This document shows, in pieces, positions 43,464-51,863 of a stretch of DNA of 52,036 bases. The stretch covers positions 1-52,036 of the forward strand of contig JACPOB010000056.1 of assembly GCA_016185145.1 (NCBI GenBank). Direction: 5' to 3'. The stretch comes from Rhodospirillales bacterium. Its GTDB lineage: Bacteria > Pseudomonadota > Alphaproteobacteria > Reyranellales > Reyranellaceae. Positions within the stretch are counted from its first letter, which is position 1; every line of letters begins with the position of its first letter. The notes under the pieces were generated by a model. That model ran no database searches. It worked only from the letters and a program-made list of their open reading frames with translations, and was not told the DNA's origin. A program made the translations under genes and the position numbers.

Positions 43464-44417
43464 ATGCATAGCCACACACTCGACGACTGGCGCCACGATC
43501 ACGTCTTCCTGGGCGCCGCGCACGACCGCAACGAACGGCGCACCTGGCTCGTCGTCGGCCTGACGGCCACCATGATGGTGGCCGAGATCGCCGGCGGCAC
43601 GCTGTTCGGCTCGATGGCGCTGCTGGCCGACGGCTGGCACATGTCGACCCATGCCGGCGCCCTCGCCATCGCCGCCTTCGCCTATCGCTTCGCCCGCAGA
43701 CATGCTCGCGACCCGCGCTTCGCCTTCGGCACCGGAAAGCTCGGCGATCTCGCGGGCTTCGCCAGCGCCGTTCTGCTGGCGCTGATCGCCCTGCTGATCG
43801 GCTACGAATCCCTGGTTCGGGTCTTCCAGCCCGTGGCCATCCATTATGCCGAGGCGACCGTGATCGCCGCCGTCGGCCTCGCGGTCAATCTGCTGAGCGC
43901 CTGGATCCTCGGCGCCGGGCACGATCACGGCCACGCCCATGGTCACGATCACGATCATGATGACGATCACGACCACCATCATCACGACCACGACCACAAC
44001 CTGCGCGCCGCCTTCTTCCACGTCATGGCCGACGCGCTGACGTCGGTGCTGGCGATCGTCGGCCTGCTGATGGCCTGGGGCTACGGCTGGACCTGGCTCG
44101 ATCCTGCGATCGGCATCGTCGGTGCGCTGGTGATCGCCCACTGGTCGTGGGGCCTGATCCGCGCCGCCGGCGCCGTGCTGCTCGACGCTGCTCCCGATGC
44201 GGAGCTCGGCGCCGCGATCCGCGCGCGTCTCGAACGGGGTGACGACCGCATTGCCGACTTGCATGTCTGGCGCGTCGGTCCCGGCCATCACGCCGCCATC
44301 GTCTCCCTGGTGTCGGATTCGCCGCTGTCGGTGGACGACTACAAGATGCGCCTGGCCGATCTTGCGCGGCTGAGCCACGTCACGGTCGAAGTCCACCGCT
44401 GCAACCACAGCCACTGA
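43464..44417 (+). CDS. dmeF: CDF transporter DmeF (Co/Ni), histidine-rich
   Basis: 317 residues. N-terminal MHSHTLDDWRHDHVFLGAAHDRNERRTW and the DmeF-type helix II LADGWHMSTHAGAL give a 'WHMxTH' motif that differs from the usual HxxxD. A loop between helices IV and V holds about 25 residues of alternating His and Asp (GHDHGHAHGHDHDHDDDHDH..). Exports Co2+ and Ni2+. In rhizobia it is often regulated by an adjacent FrmR-type repressor; none is seen here. Start ATG at 43464 is preceded by AGAAGTAG, a weak site. Confidence 0.92.
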   Translation: MHSHTLDDWRHDHVFLGAAHDRNERRTWLVVGLTATMMVAEIAGGTLFGSMALLADGWHMSTHAGALAIAAFAYRFARRHARDPRFAFGTGKLGDLAGFASAVLLALIALLIGYESLVRVFQPVAIHYAEATVIAAVGLAVNLLSAWILGAGHDHGHAHGHDHDHDDDHDHHHHDHDHNLRAAFFHVMADALTSVLAIVGLLMAWGYGWTWLDPAIGIVGALVIAHWSWGLIRAAGAVLLDAAPDAELGAAIRARLERGDDRIADLHVWRVGPGHHAAIVSLVSDSPLSVDDYKMRLADLARLSHVTVEVHRCNHSH

Positions 44418-44423
44418 CATGCC

Positions 44424-45368
44424 ATGCCCCATCGCAGACATTTCCTGTTCGGTGCCGCCGCCCTGGCGGCCCTGCCGGCGCAGGCGCAGCCCGTGAAGAT
44501 CGCCCTCGGCACCGCGACGCCGGGCGGCGGCTTTCCGGTCTATGGCGCGGCCTTCATCGACGGCGTGCGCCGCACCGATGCCGGGCTGGAGATCGAAGCG
44601 ATCAACACCAAGGGCAGCACCGAGAACGTGCCGCGGCTCGAAGCCGGCACGCTCGACCTCGCCCTGGTGCAGGGCGAGGTCGTGCACGAATCGCTGGCCG
44701 GCGTCGGACGCCCGCCGGCCAACCTGAAGATCATCACGGCGATGTATCCCACCGCCGGCATGTTCGTGGTGCGCGCCGATTCGCCCTACCGCTCGATCGC
44801 CGACCTCGAGGGCAAGCCGATCGCCTGGGGCGCGCAGGGCTCGGGCCTGGTGATCCTCGGGCGCTATGCCATGGACGGGCTCGGCCTCGATGCCGCCAAG
44901 GATTTCCAGCCGGTCTATCTCGAGCGCGCGGGCGACGGGCCGGCCATGGTGCTCGACGGCCGGGTGGCAGCCTTGTGGGGCGGCGGCGCAGGCTGGCCGG
45001 GATTCACGACGGTCGCCAGGAGCGAGAAGGGCGCGCGCTTCGTTGCGCCCGACGGCGAGGAGATCAAGCGCATCCTCGCCAAGCATTCGTTTCTCAAGCC
45101 GGTCACGCAGGCGCCCGGTAGCTTCCCCGGGCAGAACGAGCCCATCCCGTCGGTCGGCTCCTGGAGCTTCGTGCTGGCGCGTCCCGGCCTCGACGATGCC
45201 GTGGCGTATCGCCTGGCCAAGGCGCTGCACGCGCTGGAGCGGCAGGGTGGCGCGCCGCAGCAACTCGTCGACACCACGGCCAGGAACACCGTGGCGGCTG
45301 CGCCGGCCGATCGCCTCCATCCGGGGGTTGCACGGTATTTCAAGGAAACCGGCCTTCTGCCCTCGTAA
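44424..45368 (+). CDS. TAXI-family TRAP-type substrate-binding protein
   Basis: 314 residues. Signal peptide MPHRRHFLFGAAALAALPAQAQ (RR followed by a hydrophobic core, Tat-like). Type: KIALGTATPGGGFPVYGAAF, EAINTKGSTENVPRLEAGTLDLALVQGEV and SIADLEGKPIAWGAQGSGLVILGRYAMDGLG are the TAXI signature. Binds a solute in the periplasm; no TRAP membrane subunit gene is near. A long antisense frame covers this gene and dmeF but is a shadow. Confidence 0.85.
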   Translation: MPHRRHFLFGAAALAALPAQAQPVKIALGTATPGGGFPVYGAAFIDGVRRTDAGLEIEAINTKGSTENVPRLEAGTLDLALVQGEVVHESLAGVGRPPANLKIITAMYPTAGMFVVRADSPYRSIADLEGKPIAWGAQGSGLVILGRYAMDGLGLDAAKDFQPVYLERAGDGPAMVLDGRVAALWGGGAGWPGFTTVARSEKGARFVAPDGEEIKRILAKHSFLKPVTQAPGSFPGQNEPIPSVGSWSFVLARPGLDDAVAYRLAKALHALERQGGAPQQLVDTTARNTVAAAPADRLHPGVARYFKETGLLPS

Positions 45369-45422
45369 CCTTTGCTTCTCCGGACACGTTTCCTGGGCCG
45401 TACCAAGCCCAAGGAGCGTTGC

Positions 45423-45659
45423 ATGGACGACAAGTCGAAGAAGGACGGCCGCCTCGAAGGCGAAGGCAGCTACAGCGGCACCAAGTCCTATAACGAGGCG
45501 ACCGCCAAGTTCCTGAAGAAAGGCAAGGTCGACGAGGCCGCGCGCGAGGCAAGACGCGCACTCGATTCCAAGGAAGCCGCCGAGCTGAAGGCGGCGGAAG
45601 CCAAGGGCCGATCGGGCGATCCCAAGATGTGGGAGAAGACTCCGAGCCGCCCGAAATAG
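45423..45659 (+). CDS. Small hydrophilic protein
   Basis: 78 residues, 40 percent charged. GSYSGTKSYNEATAKFLKKGKVDEAAREARRALDSKEAAELKAAEAKGRSGDP is the core, similar to small unnamed stress-associated proteins common in proteobacteria. Start ATG follows AAGGAG. No further function evident. Confidence 0.75.
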   Translation: MDDKSKKDGRLEGEGSYSGTKSYNEATAKFLKKGKVDEAAREARRALDSKEAAELKAAEAKGRSGDPKMWEKTPSRPK

Positions 45660-45705
45660 GTCACAAGTTCCGGCAACTCGCGTCGGCGCGGTTCGTTTGG
45701 CGGTC

Positions 45706-47694
45706 ATGGCCACCGTCACCGATCCGCGCCGACGCATGGTCCGCCGCCAGATTGCAGGCCGCGGCGTCACCGACCGCCGTGTGCTGGCGGCGATGGAAAA
45801 GGTGCCGCGCGAGGCCTTTCTGCCGGATGCCATGCAGGAATTCGCCTACGAAGATACGCCGTTGCCGATCGAGGAAGGCCAGACCATCTCGCAGCCCTAC
45901 ATCGTGGCGCGCATGGTCGAGGCCGCCGATGTCGGGGCGGTCGATCGCGTGCTCGAGATCGGCGCGGGCTCGGGGTACGCCGCCGCCGTGCTGGGCGAGC
46001 TGGCTGGGCGCGTCTTCACCATCGAGCGGCATCCCGCACTGGCCGATCTCGCGCGCGCGCGGCTCGGCCAGCTCGGCTACGACAACGTCGAGGTGCGCAC
46101 AGGCGACGGCACGCTGGGCTGGCCCGAGGAGGCGCCGTTCGACGCCATCATCGCTACTGCCGGGGGCCCGCGCGTGCCCGAGGCCTGGCGCGCCCAACTC
46201 GCGGTCGAGGGCCGGCTGGTGATGCCGGTCGGCGAGACGCCGACCCGTCAGCGCCTGATCCGGTTGACGCGCACCGGCCCCGAAACCTGGCACGAGGAGG
46301 AGATCGAGGAAGTCCGCTTCGTGCCCTTGATCGGCCAGCAGGGCTGGCCGGAGGAGCACGAGGACTTCCGGCGGGCGCCGCGCCGGGAACCGCGGCCGAT
46401 TAGCGGACTGCACCAACTCATTCGCGCCGCCGAGCAGCCCTTGCCGAATCTCGAAGATCCGACCTTCGCCAGCGCCTTCGATCGCTACGGCGACCGCCGC
46501 GTCGTGCTGCTGGGCGAAGCAAGCCACGGCACATCGGAGTTCTATCGCGCCCGCGCCGCCATCACCCAGCGCCTGATCGAGCGACACGGCTTCAGCTTCG
46601 TGGCGGTCGAGGCGGACTGGCCCGACGCCCTCACCATCGACCGCTACGTGCGTCATCTGCCGGCACGGCCGGGCGCACGCCCGGCATTCCGTCGCTTCCC
46701 GACGTGGATGTGGCGCAACACCGACGTCGATGCCTTCGTCGAATGGCTGCGTGGCCACAACGAGAGGCAGCTGGCTGAGCGGCGCGCCGGCTTCTTCGGC
46801 CTCGACATCTACAGCCTGGCCGATTCGATTGCCGCCGTGCTCGCCTATCTCGACACCGTCGACTCGGCGGCAGCCAAGGTGGCCCGCGAGCGTTACGGCT
46901 GCCTCACGCCCTGGCAGCACGATCCCGCGGTCTACGGCCGCGCCGTGCTGAGCGAGCGTTATCGCGCCTGCGAGGCAGACATGGTGGCGGCCCTGCGCGA
47001 CCTTCTGGCCAAACGGCTGGAATATGCCGCCCATGACGGCGAGCAGTTCTTCGATGCGGCGCAGAATGCCCGGCTGGCGGCCGCCGCCGAGCGCTACTAC
47101 CGCGCCATGTACTACGGCAGCGCCGAGAGCTGGAACATGCGCGACCGCCACATGTTCGACACGCTGCAGCATCTGCTGGCCCACCGCGGCGAGGGAGCAC
47201 GGGCCGTCGTCTGGGCGCACAATTCACACATCGGCGACGCGCGCTTCACCGACATGGGGCGCGTGCGCGGCGAGCTCAATCTCGGCGAGCTGTGCCGCGC
47301 CCGCTTCGGTGAGGAAGCCGCGTTGATCGGCTTCGGCACCCACGCCGGCACCGTCACCGCCGCTTCCGACTGGGACGGCGAGATGGAAGTGAAGGAGGTG
47401 CGGCCCTCGCGCGAGGACAGCGTCGAGCACCAGTTCCATGCCGCCGGCGTGCCGCGCGCCGTGCTGCATCTCGATGTGCCGGGCGAGCTGCGTCGGCGCT
47501 TGCGCAGCCCCCGCCTGGAGCGCTTCATCGGCGTCATCTACCGGCCCGAGACCGAGCTGCAGAGCCACTATGCCGAGGTCGAGCTGCCTAGTCAGTTCGA
47601 TGCCTATGTCTGGTTCGATCGCACCGCTGCCGTGACGCCGCTGCCCACCGTGCAACGCCCGGGCGTGCCGGAGACTTATCCGTTCGGGCTCTGA
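45706..47694 (+). CDS. Isoaspartate methyltransferase - erythromycin esterase fusion
   Basis: 662 residues. N-terminal part (1-215) is protein-L-isoaspartate O-methyltransferase: RRQIAGRGVTDRRVLAAMEKVPREAFLP, DTPLPIEEGQTISQPYIVARM, SAM motif LEIGAGSGYAAAVLGEL. Residues about 225-640 are an erythromycin esterase-type domain: VVLLGEASHGTSEFYRARAAIT (catalytic Glu/His region), AVEADWPDA and VVWAHNSHIGDAR. This fusion recurs in proteobacteria and actinobacteria. It may repair damaged proteins while the second domain hydrolyses an ester; the substrate is unknown. Start is ATG; a TTG three codons upstream is the alternative. Confidence 0.88.
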   Translation: MATVTDPRRRMVRRQIAGRGVTDRRVLAAMEKVPREAFLPDAMQEFAYEDTPLPIEEGQTISQPYIVARMVEAADVGAVDRVLEIGAGSGYAAAVLGELAGRVFTIERHPALADLARARLGQLGYDNVEVRTGDGTLGWPEEAPFDAIIATAGGPRVPEAWRAQLAVEGRLVMPVGETPTRQRLIRLTRTGPETWHEEEIEEVRFVPLIGQQGWPEEHEDFRRAPRREPRPISGLHQLIRAAEQPLPNLEDPTFASAFDRYGDRRVVLLGEASHGTSEFYRARAAITQRLIERHGFSFVAVEADWPDALTIDRYVRHLPARPGARPAFRRFPTWMWRNTDVDAFVEWLRGHNERQLAERRAGFFGLDIYSLADSIAAVLAYLDTVDSAAAKVARERYGCLTPWQHDPAVYGRAVLSERYRACEADMVAALRDLLAKRLEYAAHDGEQFFDAAQNARLAAAAERYYRAMYYGSAESWNMRDRHMFDTLQHLLAHRGEGARAVVWAHNSHIGDARFTDMGRVRGELNLGELCRARFGEEAALIGFGTHAGTVTAASDWDGEMEVKEVRPSREDSVEHQFHAAGVPRAVLHLDVPGELRRRLRSPRLERFIGVIYRPETELQSHYAEVELPSQFDAYVWFDRTAAVTPLPTVQRPGVPETYPFGL

Positions 47695-47704
47695 CGACTC
47701 ATGT

Positions 47705-47730
47705 TCCTCTCCCCCTAGCGGGGGAGAGGA
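47705..47730 (+). terminator. Hairpin behind the methyltransferase-esterase gene
   Basis: A perfect 11-base stem TCCTCTCCCCC / GGGGGAGAGGA with a TAGC loop starts 10 bases after the stop codon. No T-run follows on the plus strand, so termination is possible but not certain. It may also be half of a palindromic repeat. Confidence 0.5.
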
Positions 47731-47765
47731 GCATGAACGCATAGATCGCAATTCAGGAGGACACC

Positions 47766-48221
47766 ATGAAAGTGAGCGAGATCATGACGCGGGATGTCTG
47801 CATCGCCCGTCCCGACCACACCATCGAGGACGTCGCGCGCATGATGCTGGCGATCGACGCCGGCCTTTTGCCGGTCGGCGACGACGATCGGCTGGTCGGC
47901 ACCATCACCGATCGCGACATCGCCGTGCGCGCCATAGCCGAGGGCAAGGGGCCGAAGACGCTGGTCAGCGAGGTGATGAGCGAAGATGTCAAATACTGCT
48001 TCGAGGACGAGGACAGCGCCCACGTCGCCCAGAACATGGGCGAGCTGCAGGTGCGCCGCCTGCCCGTGCTGAACCGCAGCAAGCGCCTGGTCGGCATCCT
48101 GTCGCTGGCCGACCTCGCCCAGGCCGAGCGCGGCCAGCGCATCGGCAATGCGCTGCGCCAGATCGCCCAGCCCGGCGGCGAGCACACCCAAGGCTCCGAC
48201 CAGCGCAGTGGCGGGATGTGA
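47766..48221 (+). CDS. Tandem CBS-domain protein
   Basis: 151 residues made of two CBS domains and little else: MKVSEIMTRDVCIARPDHTIEDVARMMLAIDAGLLPVGDDDRLVGTITDRDIAVRAIAEG and VSEVMSEDVKYCFEDEDSAHVAQNMGELQVRRLPVLNRSKRLVGILSLADLA. Such proteins bind AMP, ATP or other adenosine ligands and act as energy or stress sensors. GGAGG precedes the ATG. A palindromic repeat follows. Confidence 0.92.
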   Translation: MKVSEIMTRDVCIARPDHTIEDVARMMLAIDAGLLPVGDDDRLVGTITDRDIAVRAIAEGKGPKTLVSEVMSEDVKYCFEDEDSAHVAQNMGELQVRRLPVLNRSKRLVGILSLADLAQAERGQRIGNALRQIAQPGGEHTQGSDQRSGGM

Positions 48222-48230
48222 TGCACTATT

Positions 48231-48359
48231 CCTCCCCTTCGCGGAGTCCGCGAAGGGGAGGTGTCGCCGTCATACGGCGACGGAGGGGTCATGGGCCACA
48301 CGAGGACTCATGACCCCTCCGCCCGCTTCGCGGGCACCTCCCCAGCTTCGCTGGGGAGG
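48231..48359. repeat. Palindromic intergenic repeat, family A (second copy)
   Basis: 129 bases with the same plan as 12364-12487: CCTCCCCTTCGCGGAGTCCG..GGGGAGG at the left, core TCATG ... CATGA flanked by GGAGGGG/CCCCTCC, and CCTCCCCAGCTTCGCTGGGGAGG at the right. Shared blocks such as GCCGTC(T/A)TACGGCGACGG are near-identical in both copies. Confidence 0.9.
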
Positions 48360-48363
48360 AAGA

Positions 48364-48819
48364 TCAACCGAGGGTCTTGGCCATGAGGAAGGTCGACACG
48401 CCGTCGTGCTCCTCCCGGTGGATCATGCGGTAGCCCAGGCGCTCGTAGAAGCCGCGCGCGGTGAGCGAAGAGGAGAGTTTCAGCTCGCTCACGCCAACCT
48501 TCAGCGCATGGGTCTCCAGATGCGCAACCAGCCGTGCGCCGATCCCGGCCTGTTGCAACTCGGGCTCGACGAACAGCGTGCGCAGCCTGTCGCCGCCCAG
48601 GGCGATCGTGCCGACGATGCGGTCACCCATCTGGCAGACGAACACGTCGCGCTCGGCCATGCGCCGGCCGACCTTGTCGGCGGCGAAGTTGGCGACGATC
48701 TGGTCGATCGCCTGCGCGGGGTAATCGCGGCCGTTGGAGATGCGCACCGTACGCTGCACCAGCGCACTGATCGCGGTTGCATCATCGGGGCCGGCATCGC
48801 GGATCACGAGAACGTTCAT
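48364..48819 (-). CDS. GNAT acetyltransferase
   Basis: 151 residues. GNAT fold with LRTLFVEPELQQAGIGARLVAHLE (acetyl-CoA loop Q-x-x-G-I-G-x-x-L) and the ending LKLSSSLTARGFYERLGYRMIHRE. Substrate unknown. Convergent to the CBS gene with a palindromic repeat between, and divergent from the cytochrome c gene. Confidence 0.88.
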   Translation of the reverse strand: MNVLVIRDAGPDDATAISALVQRTVRISNGRDYPAQAIDQIVANFAADKVGRRMAERDVFVCQMGDRIVGTIALGGDRLRTLFVEPELQQAGIGARLVAHLETHALKVGVSELKLSSSLTARGFYERLGYRMIHREEHDGVSTFLMAKTLG

Positions 48820-48883
48820 GATTCAACCCTGGCGGGACAGGCAAACGACACTTTAAGGTGTGACGCCTGCTTGGGGGAGGATC

Positions 48884-49393
48884 ATGACAAAATATGCTCT
48901 GCTTGCCGCCGTCGGCGCACTGACGGCGGCGGCCTCTTTGCTGCCGGCCAATGCCGCCGATCCGGCGGCCGTCGCCCGCGGCAAATATCTTGTCGCCATC
49001 GCCGTCTGCAACGACTGCCACACGCCGGGCTATTTTCTCGGCAAGCCCGACATGGCGCGCTATCTCGGCGGCTCGGAGGTGGGCTTCGAGATCCCCGGAC
49101 TCGGTGTCTTCCATGGTCCCAACCTGACACCCGACAAGGCGACGGGGCTCGGTGCTTGGACCGACGCCCAGATCGTTGCCGCGATCCAGAAGGGCGAACG
49201 ACCCGACGGCCGCATGCTGGCGCCGATCATGCCGTGGCACGCCTTCGCAACCCTCACCAGGCAGGACGTCGATGCGATCGTGGCCTATCTGCGCAGCCTG
49301 CCGCCGGTCGCCAACAAGGTGCCGGGGCCGTTCGGCCCGACCGAGACCCCGACTTCCTTCGTCATGAAGATCGTGCCGCCCGGCGCCAAGTAG
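48884..49393 (+). CDS. Secreted monoheme cytochrome c
   Basis: 169 residues. Signal peptide MTKYALLAAVGALTAAASLLPANA; heme site C42-N-D-C45-H46; probable distal Met within GRMLAPIMPWH. The spacing VARGKYLVAIAVCNDCHTPG and NLTPDKATGLGAWTDAQIVAAI resemble cytochromes of alcohol dehydrogenase or thiosulfate/sorbosone-type chains. Electron carrier in the periplasm; no partner oxidase in the window. Start ATG is preceded by GGAGG. Confidence 0.9.
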   Translation: MTKYALLAAVGALTAAASLLPANAADPAAVARGKYLVAIAVCNDCHTPGYFLGKPDMARYLGGSEVGFEIPGLGVFHGPNLTPDKATGLGAWTDAQIVAAIQKGERPDGRMLAPIMPWHAFATLTRQDVDAIVAYLRSLPPVANKVPGPFGPTETPTSFVMKIVPPGAK

Positions 49394-49456
49394 GGCGCGA
49401 TGTGAGCATGCAGCCTCCTGGCTCCGGTCGCGTTGCCCGAGTCCAGGAGTTGTCGC

Positions 49457-50140
49457 ATGCCCGTCGTGGAAGAGCTGAAGCGCATCGTCGAAAAGCTGAC
49501 CGGGATCGGCCGACCGCGACGGCGCGAGCTCGCTCGCCTGGCCCGGCCGCGCGCGCCCCAGCTGTTTCGCTTCCGCGACGACGGCGAGACGCCGAACAGC
49601 CGCCTGCCGCTGGTGGTCTATCGCGGGGCGCTCCAGCTCGACGAGGCGTTCGATCCTGCCGCCGTGTTCGAAGAGACCTTCGCCCGCCATGGCTGGCGGG
49701 AGGCTTGGCGTGACGGCATCTACGACTTCCTGCATTTCCATTCGGCGACCCACGAGGTGCTGGGCTTCGCTCGCGGCAGGGTCACGATCGAGTTCGGCGG
49801 TCGGCGCGGCCGCACCCTGACCCTGAACGCCGGCGACGTCGCGGTGCTGCCGGCCGGCATCGGCCATCGCCGCATCACGGGCAGCGACGACCTCCTGGTG
49901 GTCGGCGCCTATCCCGCCAGCGGCCGCTATGACGAGCCGCGCCCCGACGAGATCGACTACGCCGCCGCGCTGGCCTCGATCGGCAAGGTCAAGCTGCCGC
50001 GCCAGGATCCGGTCTATGGCTCTGCCGGACCGTTGATCGAACTGTGGCGCAAGCCCGCTCCGGCGCGTCGCCGCCGAACCAGCGGCGGCCGTCGTGCCAA
50101 GACGCGGTCGAACCGCCGCCGCGGCGTCGCGCGCGCCTGA
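49457..50140 (+). CDS. Cupin-domain protein (YjlB-like)
   Basis: 227 residues. Cupin fold with FLHFHSATHEVLGFARGRVTIEFGG (H-x-H ... E metal motif) and GDVAVLPAGIGHRRI. The C-terminus is strongly basic (ARRRRTSGGRRAKTRSNRRRG). YjlB-type cupins have no firm function. AGGAG precedes the ATG. The end overlaps an alternative, upstream start of the YihY gene. Confidence 0.85.
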   Translation: MPVVEELKRIVEKLTGIGRPRRRELARLARPRAPQLFRFRDDGETPNSRLPLVVYRGALQLDEAFDPAAVFEETFARHGWREAWRDGIYDFLHFHSATHEVLGFARGRVTIEFGGRRGRTLTLNAGDVAVLPAGIGHRRITGSDDLLVVGAYPASGRYDEPRPDEIDYAAALASIGKVKLPRQDPVYGSAGPLIELWRKPAPARRRRTSGGRRAKTRSNRRRGVARA

Positions 50141-50147
50141 GGCGGTC

Positions 50148-51050
50148 GTGGCGACGGTCGCGCCATCAGCCGCGGAGCCCGAGGGCGGGCGGACGCTCGG
50201 CGGCAAGATCTGGCTGGTGCTGCGCACGACCGGCGAGAGCTTCATCGCCGACGATGCCTGGAGCCGCGGCGCCTCGATCGCCTACTTCACGCTGTTCTCC
50301 GTGGCGCCCACGCTTCTGGTGGTGATTGCCGTCGCCGGGCTGGTGTTCGGCCAGGACGCGGCACAAGGGGCCATCGTCGACCAACTCGGCGGCTTGATGG
50401 GACGGGCGACGGCCGAGGCCCTGCAGGCCATGATCCACAGCGCGTCCGACCGCATGAGCGGCACCTGGGCCACGGTGATCGGCCTGGTCGCCATCCTGCT
50501 CGCCACGACCGGCGTGTTCGGCGAGGTCCAGTCGTCGCTGAACACCGTGTGGGAGGCCAAGCCTCACCGCTCGACCCTGTCGCGCCTGGTGCGGGCGAGG
50601 CTCGCCAGCCTCGGCCTGGTCATCGCCTTCGGCTTCGTGCTCATGGTGTCGCTGGCGGTCAGCGCGGCGCTCACCGCGCTCGTGGCCTTCCTGCACGGCA
50701 TTTTTCCCGTGCTGGAAACCGGCCTGGCCGTGGTCGATTTCGTGCTGTCGATTGTCCTGATTTCGGCCCTGTTCGCGGCGATGTACAAAGTGCTGCCCGA
50801 CACGTCGATCGCGTGGCACGACGTCATCGTCGGCGCCGTCTGCGCCACCCTGCTGTTCGCGGCCGGCAAGTACCTGATCGCGCTCTATATCGGAGAAAGC
50901 AACATCGCCTCGAGCTTCGGCGCGGCCGGTGCGCTGATCGTGCTGCTGCTCTGGATCTTCTATTCGGCGCAGATCTTCCTGCTGGGGGCCGAGTTCACCC
51001 GCGCCTGGGCCTGTGTCTTCGGCAGCCGCTGCACGCCCAAGTCAGGCTGA
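50148..51050 (+). CDS. YihY/BrkB-family inner-membrane protein
   Basis: 300 residues from GTG (V-A-T-V-A-P-S-A-A), which follows GAGGC; a GTG 18 codons earlier overlaps the cupin gene. Six membrane helices and the family motif DDAWSRGASIAYFTLFSVAPTLLVV near the start. TTGVFGEVQSSLNTVWEAK and SFGAAGALIVLLLWIFYSAQIFLLGAEFTRAW are characteristic. The former name RNase BN is wrong for this family; function is unknown. Confidence 0.88.
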   Translation: MATVAPSAAEPEGGRTLGGKIWLVLRTTGESFIADDAWSRGASIAYFTLFSVAPTLLVVIAVAGLVFGQDAAQGAIVDQLGGLMGRATAEALQAMIHSASDRMSGTWATVIGLVAILLATTGVFGEVQSSLNTVWEAKPHRSTLSRLVRARLASLGLVIAFGFVLMVSLAVSAALTALVAFLHGIFPVLETGLAVVDFVLSIVLISALFAAMYKVLPDTSIAWHDVIVGAVCATLLFAAGKYLIALYIGESNIASSFGAAGALIVLLLWIFYSAQIFLLGAEFTRAWACVFGSRCTPKSG

Positions 51051-51192
51051 GCCCGGTGTGGCCGAGAGGTCACTATCGGCTCGATTCTGCTGAATCGCCC
51101 CGGACTGCCCCGTTTGCGCCACCTCCGCGCGCAACGCTTTGGCCGTCGGCGCCGTTCTTCCACTGGTGGCGGTGCAGAACCCCGGACGACAG

Positions 51193-51783
51193 ATGAAACG
51201 CGGTATTCTCGTAGCGACCTTGATGATGACGGCTGCCGGCGTTGCCAGCGCCAATCTGCTGACGACGGCGCCTCGAGGCGTGGCTTCGCCGTCGCCAGTG
51301 GCTTCGCCATCGCCATTGGCTTCGCCGTCGCCACAGGTGCAGCCGGCAGGCGAATCGCCGCCAGCCGCCAGGAGCGGTGACGATAGAACCGGCCTCGACC
51401 ACAAGATGCGCATCCAGCCCTCGCCGGCGCCGAACACCTCGCGCAAGGTCGTGGTATCGCAGAGCACGCACAATGCCTTGGTTGAGCCGCAACAGGCGCC
51501 GGTACCGTTCCGGATGAAGCCACGGCCGCCGGTCAACCTGCCGCCCGTCGCAGACAAGGCGGATGAGGCCAAGGCGGCGGAGAAACCTGCGGAAACATCG
51601 TCCGATCCCGTCGGCGATATCGCCAGCGAGAGCGCCGCCCGCGCCGCCATCGAGGCGGACGGTTACAAGGGCGTGAAGGTACTGCGCAAGGGCGCCAACG
51701 GCGTCTGGCATGCGAGTGCGCTGCGCGGCGCGACGACGGTGATGCTGACGGTCGACGCCAGCGGCTCCGTATCAGCCGATTAG
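51193..51783 (+). CDS. Secreted protein with Ser-Pro repeats and PepSY-like end
   Basis: 196 residues. Signal peptide MKRGILVATLMMTAAGVASA. The mature N-terminal half is Pro/Ser-rich and includes three copies of V/L-A-S-P-S-P; the C-terminal 60 residues (SESAARAAIEADGYKGVKVLRKGANGVWHASALRGATTVMLTVDASGSV) resemble a PepSY-type domain. Likely anchored in the cell envelope; family not recognised. Start ATG at 51193; the longer upstream frame lacks a signal. Confidence 0.72.
   Translation: MKRGILVATLMMTAAGVASANLLTTAPRGVASPSPVASPSPLASPSPQVQPAGESPPAARSGDDRTGLDHKMRIQPSPAPNTSRKVVVSQSTHNALVEPQQAPVPFRMKPRPPVNLPPVADKADEAKAAEKPAETSSDPVGDIASESAARAAIEADGYKGVKVLRKGANGVWHASALRGATTVMLTVDASGSVSAD
51281..51334 (+). 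repeat. Three 18-bp tandem repeats inside a gene
   Basis: Unit TGGCTTCGCCGTCGCCAG, copies at 51281, 51299 and 51317 with one to two changes each. They encode the Ala-Ser-Pro-Ser-Pro repeats of the secreted protein at 51193. Copy number could vary between strains by slippage. Confidence 0.85.
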
Positions 51784-51790
51784 AGGCCTA

Positions 51791-51863
51791 CTGTCATCCC
51801 GAGCGGTAGCGAGGGACCTTTGAAGCCAGAGGAAAAGGTCCCTCGCTACGCTCGGGATGACAG
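51791..51863. repeat. Palindromic intergenic repeat, family C
   Basis: 73 bases, almost a single long palindrome: CTGTCATCCCGAGCGTAG-type left arm and AGCGAGGGACCTTT; the right arm reads AAAGGTCCCTCGCTACGCTCGGGATGACAG. The loop TGAAGCCAGAGGAA is short. Only one copy is seen in the window. Confidence 0.9.

Noticed and set aside
43921..44000. Repetitive GATCAC/CAC tract, at first CRISPR-like
   Set aside because: It codes the His/Asp loop of DmeF without regular spacers.
43113..45833. A 906-codon open frame on the minus strand
   Set aside because: It spans three well-supported plus-strand genes (CorC-type, dmeF, TAXI); the MMVVVIVIM stretch is the antisense of the His/Asp loop.
50094..50147. 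Upstream GTG start for the YihY gene
   Set aside because: It overlaps the basic tail of the cupin protein; the GTG at 50148 after GAGGC is more plausible, though not certain.
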